Assembly: GCA_947000775.1 (NCBI GenBank)
Contig: CAMQGK010000607.1
Coordinates: forward strand, 897,501 to 961,500
Direction of reading: 5' to 3'
DNA from: Pterois miles
Taxonomy: Eukaryota > Chordata > Actinopteri > Perciformes > Scorpaenidae
DNA length: 64,000 bases
The first letter of the stretch is position 1. Every line of letters starts with the position of its first letter. Position numbers and translations under genes: made by a program. Shown in pieces: positions 14,864 through 28,901 of the stretch. Under the pieces are notes generated by a model. The model saw only the letters and a list, made by a program, of their open reading frames with translations. It searched no databases and was not told the origin of the DNA.

Positions 14864-17800
14864 CTGCAGTCCATTTGATAGTGCTGAGAAGATGAGACCG
14901 CTGTCCATCAGCAGGACGTCAGTGTCCAGCAGGAAGAGCTCAGTCTACAGCTGGACGGCACCAAGTACCCCCTCCTTCACTGAGAAATACTTCATAGTGA
15001 GTAGAAATACTTCAGAGTGAGTATATTCTCAGATCTGACTGCGCTCAGACATCACAGTGTAACCACACAGTGTCGGGACCAACACATCAACATGTACATT
15101 GATGCTAATGATAATAACCAGTAGCTCTGGGTGACCACAGATACATTTATAAAATAAAATAATCTCTGTGGATCAGATAGATAATCTCTGTGGATCAGAT
15201 AGATAATCTCTGTGGATCAGATAGATAATCTCTGTGGATCAGATAGATAATCTCTGTGGATCAGATAATCTCTGTGGATCAGACAGATAATCTCTGTGGA
15301 TCAGATAGATAATCTCTGTGGATGAGATAGATAATCTCTGTGAATCAGATAGATAATCTCTGTGGATCAGATAATCTCTGTGGATCAGATAGATAATCTC
15401 TGTGGATCAGATAATCTCTGTGGATCATATAGATAATCTCTGTGGATCAGATAATCTCTGTGGATCAGATAGATAATCTCTGTGGATCAGATAATCTCTG
15501 TGGATCAGATAGATAATCTCTGTGGATCAGATAATCTCTGTGGATCAGATAATCTCTGTGGATCAGATAGATAATCTCTGTGGATCAGATAATCTAGTGA
15601 ATGTGTGCTTTCAAATGACTACAGTAGGAATGTGTAATTCAGTTTGTGTTGGAGTAAAGCAACAATCTGAAGCTAAACGTCAACCATATTCCATCACCCA
15701 TTCCCCGGCTCTTTCCATCAAGCACTGAACTGTGAAGACGTGACTTCAGTTTCAGCCCGTTGTGATATTTACACTGATATCTGCGGTTGTCCTCCGTCCT
15801 CTGCAGTCCGTGATGCGTGAGCTGCAGGATGGCGAAGGTTCCCTCCCGTCTCTGGTGTCCAAAAGTCGACAGAACAGAGGAGGCGTGTCTCTGCTCAGCT
15901 ACCTGTCCAACCCGTCACACATCACCAACGACCACAGGTGTGTAGCATCACAGAACAGCATTCACGTTACTGGTGATGGGTTTCAATGAGCTAATATATC
16001 GACGCTACAGACACGAGTCTTCTTCAAAAGTAAATTCACTCTTTGTTTTAATGGGATTTGTCAGTAATAATAATAACTAGAAAAGCACTCGGAGAGCGCA
16101 GACCTCCGTCATCTGGATCAGATCTGGATCAGCCTTTGGGATTTGATAGAAGTCCACATTGTAAATCCCTGAGTCAAAGTTCATGAGCTTTGGGAAACAA
16201 TTACCAGAGATATTGAGAGACAATTTTTTGGGTCCCATTGACCCAAATGTTAACGAAAATTTCAAAGTGATCCAGAATCCAGGATTTCTACCGGATCACC
16301 CCCAAAATTAAATCAGACAAACAAACAAACAGACAGATAAACGCAGGCAGAAACACAACCTCCTTGGTGGAGGTAATAATATGAATGATTGTCCATGGGG
16401 CTGCATGGTGGTGCAGTGGTTAACGCTGTTGCCTCACAGCAAGAGGGTCGCAGGTTCGATTCCGGCTTGGGACTCTTCTGTGTGGAGTTTGCATGTTCTC
16501 CCCGTGTTAGTGTGGGTTTTCTCCGGGTACTCCGGCTTCCTCCCACAGTCCAAAGACATGCTGTTTAGGTTGATTGATGACTCTAAATGTCCTGTAGGTG
16601 TGGATGTGACTATGAATGGTTGTCTGTCTCTATGTTGTCTGTTTCTGTGTCCTGTGATGGACTGGAGACCTGTCCAGGTGAACCCGCCTTCACCCAATGC
16701 CAGCTGGGATCAGCTCCAGCCCCCCGAGACCCCTAATGGGATAAGCGGTTGATGATGGATGGGTGATTGTCCATGTCAAGATAATTTATCAAGTCTAAAG
16801 AAAGTCTCAGTTTGCAGTAAAAAGTATCAAACTGTGTAAAATAAAATAAAAACGACACAGCCAACAAAGTGGTAGAGGCATCTGTCTCTCTGAAGCTACG
16901 ACGTCGGTGTTTCTACTGGGATGAATCACAGCAGCCACAGCTCTGATCCTCCTTCCTCCTCCTACTGATAGAAACACCAGGAGTCTCTCAGAAAACACAT
17001 CAGGTCAGATAACGCTTCATCTGAGCTATGTTAGCTAGCTAGCTAGTGTTATTGATGTGGAACAGAGCTACGTTAGCTAGCTAGCTAGTGTTGGTGATGT
17101 GGAGCAGACCTAACTAGCTAGCTAGCTAGTGTTGGTGATGTGGAGCAGAGCTAACTAGCTAGCTAGCTAGTGTTGGTGATGTGGAGCAGAGCGACCTTAG
17201 CTAGCTAGCTAGTGTTGGTGATGTGGATCAGAGCTACGTTACATAGCTAACTAGTGTTATTGATGTGGAGCAGAGCTACGTTAGCTAGCTAGCGTTGGTG
17301 ATGTGGAGCAGAGCTACGTTAGCTAGCTAGCTAGTGTTGGTGATGCAGAGCTAACTAGCTAGCTAGTGTTGGTGATGTGGATCAGAGCTAACTTAGCTAG
17401 CTAGCTAGTGTTGGTGATGTGGAGCAGAGCTAACTAGCATAGCTAACTAGTGTTGGTGATGTGGAGCAGAGCTACGTTAGCTAGCTAGCTAGTGTTGGTG
17501 ATGTGGATCAGAGCTACGTTACATAGCTAACTAGTGTTATTGATGTGGAGCAGAGCTACGTTAGCTAGCTAGCTAGTGTTGGTGATGTGGAGCAGAGCTA
17601 GGTTAGCTAGCTAGCTAGTGTTGGTGATGTGGAGCAGACCTAACTAGCTAGCTAGTGTTGGTGATGTGGATCAGAGCTACGTTACATAGCTAACTAGTGT
17701 TATTGATGTGGAGCAGAGCTACATTACATAGCTAACTAGTGTTATTGATGTGGAGCAGAGCTACGTTAGCTAGCTAGCTAGTGTTGGTGATGTGGATCAG

Positions 17801-20800
17801 AGCTATGTTACATAGCTAACTAGTGTTATTGATGTGGAGCAGAGCTACGTTAGCTAGCTAGCTAGTGTTATTGATGTGGAGCAGAGCTACGTTAGCTAGC
17901 TAGCTAGTGTTGGTGATGTGGATCAGAGCTACGTTACATAGCTAACTAGTGTTATTGATGTGGAGCAGAGCTACGTTAGCTAGCTAGCTAGTGTTATTGA
18001 TGTGGAGCAGAGCTATGTTACATAGCTAACTAGTGTTATTGATGTGGAGCAGAGCTACGTTAGCTAGCTAGCTAGTGTTGGTGATGTGGAACAGAGCTAT
18101 GTTACATAGCTAACTAGTGTTATTGATGTGGAGCAGAGCTACATTAGCTAGCTAGTGTTGGTGATGTGGAGCAGAGCTACTTAGCTAGCTAGCTAGTGTT
18201 GGTGATGTGGAACAGAGCTACGTTACATAGCTAACTAGTGTTATTGATGTGGAACAGAGCTACATTACATAGCTAACTAGTGTTATTGATGTGGAGCAGA
18301 GCTACGTTAGCTAGCTAGCTAGTGTTATTGATGTGGAGCAGAGCAATGTTACATAGCTAACTAGTGTTATTGATGTGGAGCAGAGCTACGTTAGCTAGCT
18401 AGCTAGTGTTGGTGATGTGGAACAGAGCTATGTTACATAGCTAACTAGTGTTATTGATGTGGAGCAGAGCTAATTAGCTAGCTAGCTAGTGTTGGTGATG
18501 GGAGAGAGTACATTAGCTAGCTAGCTAGTGTTGGTGATGTGGAGCAGAGCTACGTTAGCTAGCTAGCTAGTGTTGGTGATGTGGATCAGAGCTACGTTAC
18601 ATAGCTAACTAGTGTTATTGATGTGGAACAGAGCTACGTTAGCTAGCTAGCTAGTGTTGGTGATGTGGAACAGAGCTATGTTACATAGCTAACTAGTGTT
18701 ATTGATGTGGAACAGAGCTACGTTAGCTAGCTAGCTCGTGTTGGTGACAGTGAGGGATGTAGTTCTCTGAGCGGTTTCACACTAAACTAAATGATACTAT
18801 GACAAACTGAGACTTTATGGACTTGATACATTATCTTTTAAATGTTCAAACATTATCTGCTCATATTTGTCCTGAAATAACGTCCCATTAGGACCACCGG
18901 AAGGTGACAGGCTTCTCCTCTCTATGCCAGCTGTGACATTTTGGGGAAAAAAACCTGCTTATGATCAAACCCAGAGTTAGATGCAAGGAACAATATCAGT
19001 TTTATTTCTTTTTATCTAACAAAAAACACAGACAACTATAGAAGATCAAGCAGTCAAACATGCATTATTACATTTTAAATTAAAAGATGTCAACGTGGAA
19101 TTATATTCACTTATGGCTGCCAAAGTTAACACGATATTTAATTTTAATGACACTAACTTCTTTAACACAACTTGTGGTCAGACTAGACAGACTAGCTGGT
19201 AGTGAAGGAGGTTAAATAAGGCTCCAAACTTGACCTCTGACCTCCAGATGTTCATCTCACAGTCAGGTACAGCACACTGACACACTAGGTATGTTTACAT
19301 GGACACTAATAATCAGAATAAAGGCCCAATCAGATTAAAATGCTTCATGTAAACACGTCAATCAGAAGATTCTGATGTGATACGGCCCAATCGGAAAGAA
19401 AGTTTATTCCGAATGAGAGAGGTGGTTTGTGCTGATCATTGTTCCGATCAGCGTCCATGGACACATCCATTCGGATCACGTCTTCCTGGTTGTGGTAAAG
19501 TTATCGCCACTGAGCATGTGTGCTACGTCAGCACGACGCGTTTCTGCCTTTCTGGCAGCGTGTCGTGGTCATTTTTCAGCAAAAGGAAAAGTATGCATTT
19601 AAACACCCAATGAAGGTCGATATTACAAAAACCCTACGTACACAGACACTGCGCCAGAATAGAGGTAAATAAAATGTGTTGGGCTCAAAGAGCGAACGAG
19701 CCGAAGACGAGACAACGCAGCGTTTGTTTACAGGCGGAAGTACAGCTTCTTCTTCTTCTGCTGCTGTTTCCGGAAAATTGAACAACTCTGCACATGCCGG
19801 AAGGATTTATTCTGATAAAACGCGAGTACACGCATGTGATGATCGGATCATTTGATTTAGTGTCCATGGAAACAGTGGATCTGGAATTAACGATCAACCA
19901 GGTTTCAGATCAGACTGGAAAAATCTGGCGCATGTAAACATGGCTAGTGACAGCTGTTGTTACCTGTTGGGCTGCAGTCAGAACCTGGGAGGGTTTCTGG
20001 ACAATATCCGTCATTGATTAGTGTTGTTATTGATTTACTATAATAAATATATACATACATTTACATAAAGCAGCATATTAGTCCACTAACATGCTCATCA
20101 GAGGATTAAATACTGGACTGATCTCCTTTAAGGGGACATTTACAACAGATATAAAATGTGTGATTAATTTGTGATTAACTGTTATAATCGACTGACAGCC
20201 CTCATTTCACTGTGATTTTATACTCCGTATGAAAATCACTTCCTCCAGTCTCACACGGACTCACAGTTACCCCGCCAGCCACAGTCGAGGCACCAGTCCG
20301 GGCGGAAGCCAGACCCAGCTGTCCCTCGGGGAGGACGGATCCCTGGAGGAGAAGGAGAGGAGGAAGATGATGGATGAGAAGGATGGAGAGGAAGAGTGGG
20401 GGAGTGTGTTAGATACTCCTTCTACACCTCAGGAGAGTAAAAGAGGTTCCCTGCTGGCTCTACAGAGGTGAGGATGTTGTCCTGTAAAAATGACGTCAAA
20501 CAGTTAGTCTGCCTGCTAAATGTCAACACTGTAACTCCTCTGTTAATAACACGATACTAAAGAATGTACAGTATATTGATAAGAAGTGAAAGTGAACAGT
20601 TGGTTTCATGTCAGCATCAACTCCCTGCAGCAGTGCTACACCTGAAAATGACTGTCAGACGTCAGTGTAACGTCTCCTACAAAGACACTTCATTTCTATT
20701 CTGTCATATTTAATGTCTCCACTGAAATGTCCTATGTTGGAACAATAAAACATTAGAAATATGCCTACCATTATACAGTATATATATATAGAAATAGCTC

Positions 20801-23800
20801 CAACTCCATTAAAACCTGTTGATCTCATGCTACTAGCTCTGCTAGCTGCTAGCTCTGCTAGCTACTGGCTCTGCTAGCTGCTAGCTCTGCTAGCTACTGG
20901 CTCTGCAAGCTACTGGCTCTGCTAGCTGCTAGCTGTGCTAGCCCCTGGCTCTGCTAGCTGCTAGCTGTGCTAGCTACTGGCTCTACTAGCTACTAGCTGT
21001 GTTAGCTACTGGTTCTGCTAGCTACTGGCTCTGCTAGCTGCTAGCTCTGCTAGCTACTGGCTCTGCTAGCTACTGGCTCTGCTAGCTACTGGTTCTGCTA
21101 GCTACTGGTTCTGCTAGCTACTGGCTCTGCTAGCTACTGGCTCTGCTAGCTACTGGCTCTGCTAGCTGCTGGCTCTGCTAGCTACTGGCTCTGCTAGCTG
21201 CTAGCTCTGCTAGCTACTGGCTCTGCTAGCTGCTGGCTGCTGGCCGATAACAGTGATCAATTACAGCCAATAGATCCATTATTCCAGCCTCATCCAGCTA
21301 GCAGGAAGCTGGTAGAAGCAGATATGTGATATGAGCCTTCAGGGAGGAGCAGTCTGAGGGTCTGATGATCAATATGGAGGAAAGTAACTCTGGACTCAGC
21401 TGGTAGAGAGTTTTACTACTTTCAGGACGTCAGGGTTTAAATGAGGATATTTCAGTGTCCTACTGGGAAGCTGATTTAAATCCTCTGATTTACAGTCGTC
21501 TCTTTATGCATCATGGACACACACTCACTGGTGTTTTCAGTCCAAAATGGCGGCAGCGCTACTGCAGCGCCACCTAGCAGCTGTTATCAGAACAGCAGCA
21601 GAGTTTCATCTCTTTGTTTCTAGACCTTCTGGTAATAATAAAATGGTAAATGGACGTACGTTTATATAGTGTTTTTCTAGTCTTCCGACCCCTCACAGAA
21701 CTTTACGCTACATGTCAGCTTTCACACACACATTCACACTGATAACAGAGGCCGCCATGCCAGGAGCCAACCTGCCCATCAGGATCTGATCTACATACTC
21801 ACTCATCTCATTCACACACCGACGGTACAGCAGCCAGGGATCGAACCAACAACCTTCTGATTGGTGGACGCCCCATAATACTGCATATCTGTGTAACACA
21901 GGTGGAGCACTCCTGACATCCTCAGAAAGAACACAGCAGAAGCAGCAGACCCTGCTGGCCAGGACACCGTCAGTGTTCAGGTAAAACACACCTGAGGCTT
22001 CACTTGAACTGTGAAACATTTAACTGCAGCTGAATTCAACACTGTACTGAGATCCTGCTGTAGATTAACACAGCTATAGATACAATGTGGTCCAGGCTGA
22101 GGATCTGCACGAGTTATCTGTCCCATTAAAGAGTTATTACGGGTTTAAAACTGTTTAGGCAACCTACGCTGAGACGACATTCACTGACTTGTCTTTAATG
22201 ACAGCCAATAACAATAATATACTGATATTTTGTGGTCTAACATTTTTGAATGATCTCTCTACTATCTGGACTCATTTTAACCTTTCCTCGTCTGCTCCAG
22301 GACCCCCCAGAGTGTCAGACCTATTCTGCCCCAGTCCCGCCTACGCACCCTGCTCCGCCCCCAGCCCTAACGCCTTCCTCACCCACAACGGCTGCTACGA
22401 GCCTGGGGAGGCTGGGGGTGAGCGGCGCCCAGCGCAGGGCTCTGGCTGTCAGGCTGGGAGTCCTGATCATGGAGCTGGAGAAGACATTACAGAACCAGAA
22501 CTGCTCTGAGAAGGAGCTTAGAGCTCTGGAGCACCAGATACTGCACCTGGCAACCATCCTGAAGGTACCTCTGTGTACTTCTATATACATACTGTATACT
22601 TACTGCACCTGGCATCCATCCTGAAGGTACCTCTGTGTACTTCTATATACATACTGTATACTTAATGCACCTGGCATCCATCCTGAAGGTACCTCTGTGT
22701 ACTTCTATATACATACTGTATACTTACTGCACCTGGCATCCATCCTGAAGGTACCTCTGTGTACTTCTATATACATACTGTATACTTAATGCACCTGGCA
22801 TCCATCCTGAAGGTACCTCTGTGTACTTCTATATACATACTGTATACTTAATGCACCTGGCATCCATCCTGAAGGTACCTCTGTGTACTTCTATATACAT
22901 ACTGTATACTTAATGCACCTGGCATCCATCCTGAAGGTACCTCTGTGTACTTCTATATACATACTGTATACTTACTGCACCTGGCATCCATCCTGAAGGT
23001 ACCTCTGTGTACTTCTATATACATACTGTATACTTACTGCACCTGGCATCCATCCTGGAGGTACCTCTGTGTACATATATACTGTAGCAGCCACGGTGCT
23101 GCTTTCACTGTCTCCAGTTCACTGTCAGCAGAGTTACTGTAGCAGCCACGGTGCTGCGTTCACTGTCTCCTGTTCACCGTCAGGAGAGTTACTGTAGCAG
23201 CCATGGTGCTGCGTTCACTGTCGTGGACATTCAGCCACTTTCCCAATAAAAGTCTCCACCACATTTAGTTTAGTCTAGCAGGTTGTCAGTTGTGCGTCTG
23301 CCTCGATTAATGACAGTAGCTGGTTTCTAATAAAGATGTTTATCTTGATGAATGTGTTGACCCACAGAACGACCTCTCCCTGCTGAGAAGCTCCTCATCA
23401 GAGGAGACTCTGGCTGTGGAGGAAGTCCTGGGCAGCTTTGACTTCCTGTCACATGACTTCAACGCCGATGATGACACTTCCTGTTTGGGCAGCCTGAGAA
23501 TTAAAGACAGTGGGTGAGTAGATCCCACATGAACAGACAGAGGAGAAAGGCTGTAAATACTGATTTCACTTTGTCTTCATCCATCAGCATCAGTTCTCTG
23601 CAGCAAAGTGCTCTGAGGAGTCACAGCCTCCTCTCCCACAACAGCCAATCAGCTTCTGAGGAAGAGTTGATTGTCGCCCCACTGACTTCTGGAAACTGGG
23701 GTCTTGACCAGGCTCTCGAGACTCACCTGGATACATGTTGCATCCTGCTACAGGTACAGTGTGCTTCCATAAGCTGTGTCCACATGAAAAAGCATCAGTG

Positions 23801-26144
23801 TTCACATCTTCTCTGTGCTGCTGCGTCTCATCTGTCTGACACAATGTCTCCTCAGATGATCACGACGACAGACTTCAGCCCGTCCAGGAGGGATTTGCTG
23901 GAGGAAATGGCTCTCCAAGCTGAAGTCCTGGACCGAATCAGCTGTCTGCTGCTAGAGGAGAATGACAGCATCTCTGCTAGAGACAGTTAGTGGAACATCT
24001 GTTTACTTGACATCCTGGCATTAATAATTAATGCATCATTTGTCACGACTGTGGTATGAACAAAAAATAAACAGACGGAGCTGTGATTTAATATCAATAA
24101 ACAGATCAAAATGATGCTGAAATAACTACATAATGCTGCTGATTAGTAAAAAGTCTGAACTGATGCTTTGTCAGGTCTGTCTGCAAATCGACAAGCAGAC
24201 AACTTTTAAAATACTTGTTTTCTGAATGGAGTCTGGATGGACGGTTTAAAAATATCAGCTATGTTAGAATGAATTACCCATCCATAGCTACAGTTTGTCC
24301 AGGGGATTGATAATTTCTTACTTGCCAGTCAGGGATACTCATCCCTCAACAAGAGATTATGATCCTCCTCCTCTTCCTCCTCTCTTCATCTCCAGTCCTC
24401 CCTCAGGCCCAGAGAAGGAGGGATGTGTTGCTCTTCTGGGAAGAATGTGTCAGCGGCAGCAGCTCTCCATTTTGTTGCCTCTCAGACACTTTCTCCAGGA
24501 CCTTAAAGAGACGTTACACCCACAAGGTGAAGGCCAAGCAGCCCGGACAGTCAGAGAAAGGTACTGTGCTGTAGTACTTATACACACCCACTAGTATACT
24601 GTAGTACTTATACACACCCACTACTGTACTGTAGTACTTATGCACACCCACTACTATACTACAGATCTTTTCATTTTCCCTCTGGGTAGAGTCCCATCTG
24701 CAGAGATATCAAAACAGAAATTCAGAGTAGAACAGGCAGCATCACAGTGTATATGGGGCTCGTGTACTGACCAAACCCCTGCTGCTCGGCAGTATTTTCT
24801 CGGCTCCTGCAGCAGCTCCAGACTGCCTGTCGGATGGTACCCAGCCCTCGGCCGGTCTGCAGCCCAGAGAGAGTCACCTTGTTCCAGATGTCGGTGTATC
24901 TGAAACGCTGGAGCATCCAGGAGCTGGGAGAGCACATCTCACACCTCTCCAAAGAAGGTAGAGAAATCTTTTTTTATGCCTTTAATTAGAGGTTGGCTGA
25001 TGAAAATGCATATCTACTGTAAACTACATCACCACCACCTCTGAGCGGTTACTGTTCCCATGGATAGATGGGCTTACAGTTTATGGAAAACACACTAAAT
25101 GGTGCCCTGCTGTTGCAGCCATAAATTCAATGATATTGAACAGAAATTTTGTTTCTCAAGGTTAACTGTAAAATGAGTTACAGTGTCACCCTATAATGAT
25201 GCACGATGCGGCGTCAGCTCAGATCAGGAATGAAAATCGATATGTCATAGTAGATGACAACCGAAGCTGCATCTGGGAAGCCTCATGTTTAGAAAAAAAA
25301 AAAAAAACAAAACATGTCACCAATAATTGACCTCTGTTAACTGATTATTAACCGTTGACTGAAAACATAGGTGTGACGTATGCAGCGATGTCTGGGTCAA
25401 TGACAAATAAGGCCACTAAAAAGGTCACTTTAACTTTTTGTGTCTGGAACAATGTAATAAATAAGTATAATATGTTAAATAACTTTTCAAAATGTTTTAA
25501 TCAATTTTTAAACAGTATTTTGTACTTTTCTTTTCCATCTGAGACAATGGCTGTGCTGTTAGGAAATAACTGAGAGGGTTATTTCAGGTTGTCTAAGTGG
25601 GGCTGTACTGTGTGTATACTCCATGTCCTGAGAGGTAAAATTACTGATTTTGTGGATGGCGTCTGGTGGCTTTGACAAGAGCCAGCTCCAGTTCCCCGTC
25701 AGTAAAGGGCTGTCTGTTCGGTTAGATTTTAAATCCTGATTGGTGCACGCCAATATATGACACCACATATTTTTCAGAGACACCTCGCCCTCTTTAAACC
25801 ACTTCGATATAAGCTCAGAAAAAAACAAATAAATAAGGCTAACTTTTCTGATAGTGTTAAAGTAGAATCCCAGTCTCATATCAGTGACTACAGAGCACCA
25901 CCACCACCTACAGAGCACCACAGCACCACATACTTATTCCACCACCACCATATTCATCTCAATCTGAATCATGGCAGCTGTCTCTGCATAGAGGTGTGTG
26001 TCTGTGGTGTATCTGAGGAGTGGTGGTATGGAGTTAAATTTCTACTAGCGAGCTTCAGGATCTGATAATGATCCACAAATACCAGCTGGCTAAAAGGCAT
26101 CTGGACCATCTGTCAACATTACTGCCACACCCAACACACTGTGT

Positions 26145-26205
<61 letters not shown>

Positions 26206-28864
26206 TGTTCAAAAACCATACTTCCTTCCTTCCTTCCTTCCTTCCTTCCTTCCTTCCATATAAAGTCTGTCTTGGTGTTTGTTTTAATACAGCCCAAATA
26301 AGACGACAAGTGCCAGAAACATTAGATAAGATTTAAAGAGAAAACTCTCCACCTTTAATGGTCACCTGTCCAGTTAGTGCTGATAATAAATATACTCGAC
26401 TGAATCAATAAATTCAACCAGAAATGACGAAGGGTGGAGCTACAACAGAAGGTTGAATAAGACATTTTCAGGTGACCAAAATGTTAGAATTAACTCTGAT
26501 GAAGTGAAACCACACTGTGAAAGGGTTAACGTTATCAGATGAAAACAAACAACTCCCAGACCAGACAACACTGAGGTAGTGACCTGCCAATCACCAGGTA
26601 GCCCCGCCCTACAGCCCCCCTGCTTTCTGGTCTATCTGACTCTGAATGGACCATAATCTACTAAATGAACATCCTGCTGTACTGAAGAAGACTGAAACTA
26701 GTGACTGAGACCAGAAACTGATGTTTCCAGTGTTTACTGAGGTAATCAATCAGAGAGGAGGATCATTTTCTAGAGACTCTATAGACCCAGAGGAGTCGCC
26801 CCCTGCTGGCTGGAGACAGGATGAAGGATTAAGACTCTTCAGCACTGACTTCACTCCTCAGAGTTGTGTCAGACCACTGTTACTTACTCTACTGCATCTG
26901 CCTCCGCAATGATTTCCATATTTTTTAATTCATTTTCATAAAGCATCAAATCATAACAGAAGTTATCTCTTAGCTTTTCATATAGAACAGATCTAGACTG
27001 TATGCTATGAAGTATGTTGTCTCATGGTAAATAAAACTTATGAGCATGTTCTGACATGTTTGAGTATATACAAAATAGATATCCCTAAACCTGCTAATAA
27101 AAGTAAATATCATGTAAATCTGAAACCTCCAACATCAAGAATGAACTCTGAACCTCAGAAGTTCTTTAATGTGTAATCTGCACATAAAGAATGTGATTTG
27201 AACAGGTAATAAACAGACTCTGATTCCTTATGGTCACTGATGTGTTTCAGAGTACATCCTGTCTGCCCTGAGGAGCCCCAAAAGGAGGCGGGCTTTAAAT
27301 AAGATGAGAGGGCGGGGCATCGCGGAGCTCCTCCCACTCAGATGCACGCTGCAGACTCTGGCCGCCCTGCAGGTCGATGCCAACCACGAAGTCTGCAAAG
27401 CTGCTGCCAACTGTCTCTGCAGAGCTGCAGGCTGCAGGGCCTTCAGGAGCAAGGTTAGCATGGTGCTAGCATTAGCATTATAGTGACGCAGTCCACAGCC
27501 AGGCTAGCTGCTCTGTGAGGCTTTAGGCTAAATACTAACTAATTTAATGCATGCCAAAAAATAAAGTGTCAACATGCTGGTGTTTAGCAGGTATAATGTT
27601 TACAATAGTCACCATCTTTATATATAGTATGTTAGCATGCTAACATTAGCACTAAACATACAGTAGGGCTGAAGCTGGTAGGAATGTCATTAGTTCTGAC
27701 GGTATCTGATCATTAAGTATTGGACACATTCAAATGTTACCAGTGGCAATGATCGCGCCTAATTAACAGTTAAAAGCTCACCAGAACGGTTACAGTTCAT
27801 CTCTGTACCAGATTTCATGACAAGGAGACATTTCACTTAAAATTACACAATGTGAACCTCGTTGTGGCGTCAAACATGCAGCTCAAGGGCCACAACTGGC
27901 CCCCTGGATGACTTTACAAAGTGTGAAAATTGAAGAGAAGTCATTAATTTCAATTTTTCAATAAGATGCACTGCTGTTATTGTTTGTGGTATGGCCATAT
28001 GCTGGAAACACATTATAGATCCCACATGCGTACGTACAGGCTGCAGGACACAGTGCTGAAAAGCTGTTTATGGAAAATGTCTGACAAAACAGACAAAAGT
28101 GGACACAGAGTCCAGGTCCACTTCCTTCACAGAGGTAAATGGGACAGCACAACAGACAACTGCGTCTCCAGGTCAGGAGAGTTACTGTAGCTGCCACGGT
28201 GCTGCATTTGCTGTCTGCAGTTCACCGTCGGGAGAGTTACTGTAGCAGCCGCGGTGCTGCGTTCGCTGTCTGCAGTTCACCGTCGGGAGAGTTACGGTAG
28301 CAGCCGCGGTGCTGCGTTCGCTGTCTCCAGTTCACCGTCGGGAGAGTTACGGTAGCAGCCGCGGTGCTGCGTTCGCTGTCTCCAGTTCACCGTCGGGAGA
28401 GTTACGGTAGCAGCCGCGGTGCTGCGTTCGCTGTCTGCAGTTCACCGTCGGGAGAGTTACTGTAGCAGCCGCGGTGCTGCGTTCGCTGTCTCCAGTTCAC
28501 CGTCGGGAGAGTTACGGTAGCAGCCGCGGTGCTGCGTTCGCTGTCTCCAGTTCACCGTCGGGAGAGTTACGATAGCAGCCGCGGTGCTGCGTTCGCTGTC
28601 TCCAGTTCACCGTCGGGAGAGTTACGGTATTAGGGTTCACCTGGTGAAAACTACAACAATAGTTACTGTCTCTGTGTTCACCTTCTCCTGCAGGCGGTGG
28701 TTTACTACACAGAGAGTCTGAACAGCACAGATGTTCAGATCCAACAAGGCTCCTGTCTGGCTCTGAAATGCCTCAGGGTGAGTACCACACATCGCACAAA
28801 CCCTCCATGAACACTCACTCATAGAAATACACATTTCAGCATAATCTGGTACATGCCTGTCTAC

Positions 28865-28901
<37 letters not shown>

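Noticed and set aside
16398..16480. tRNA gene
   Set aside because: tRNA-like head of a dispersed SINE found three times in the window and flanked by a target duplication.
21708..22019. 103-codon minus ORF
   Set aside because: Overlaps ripor3 exon 14 on the other strand and has no family similarity.
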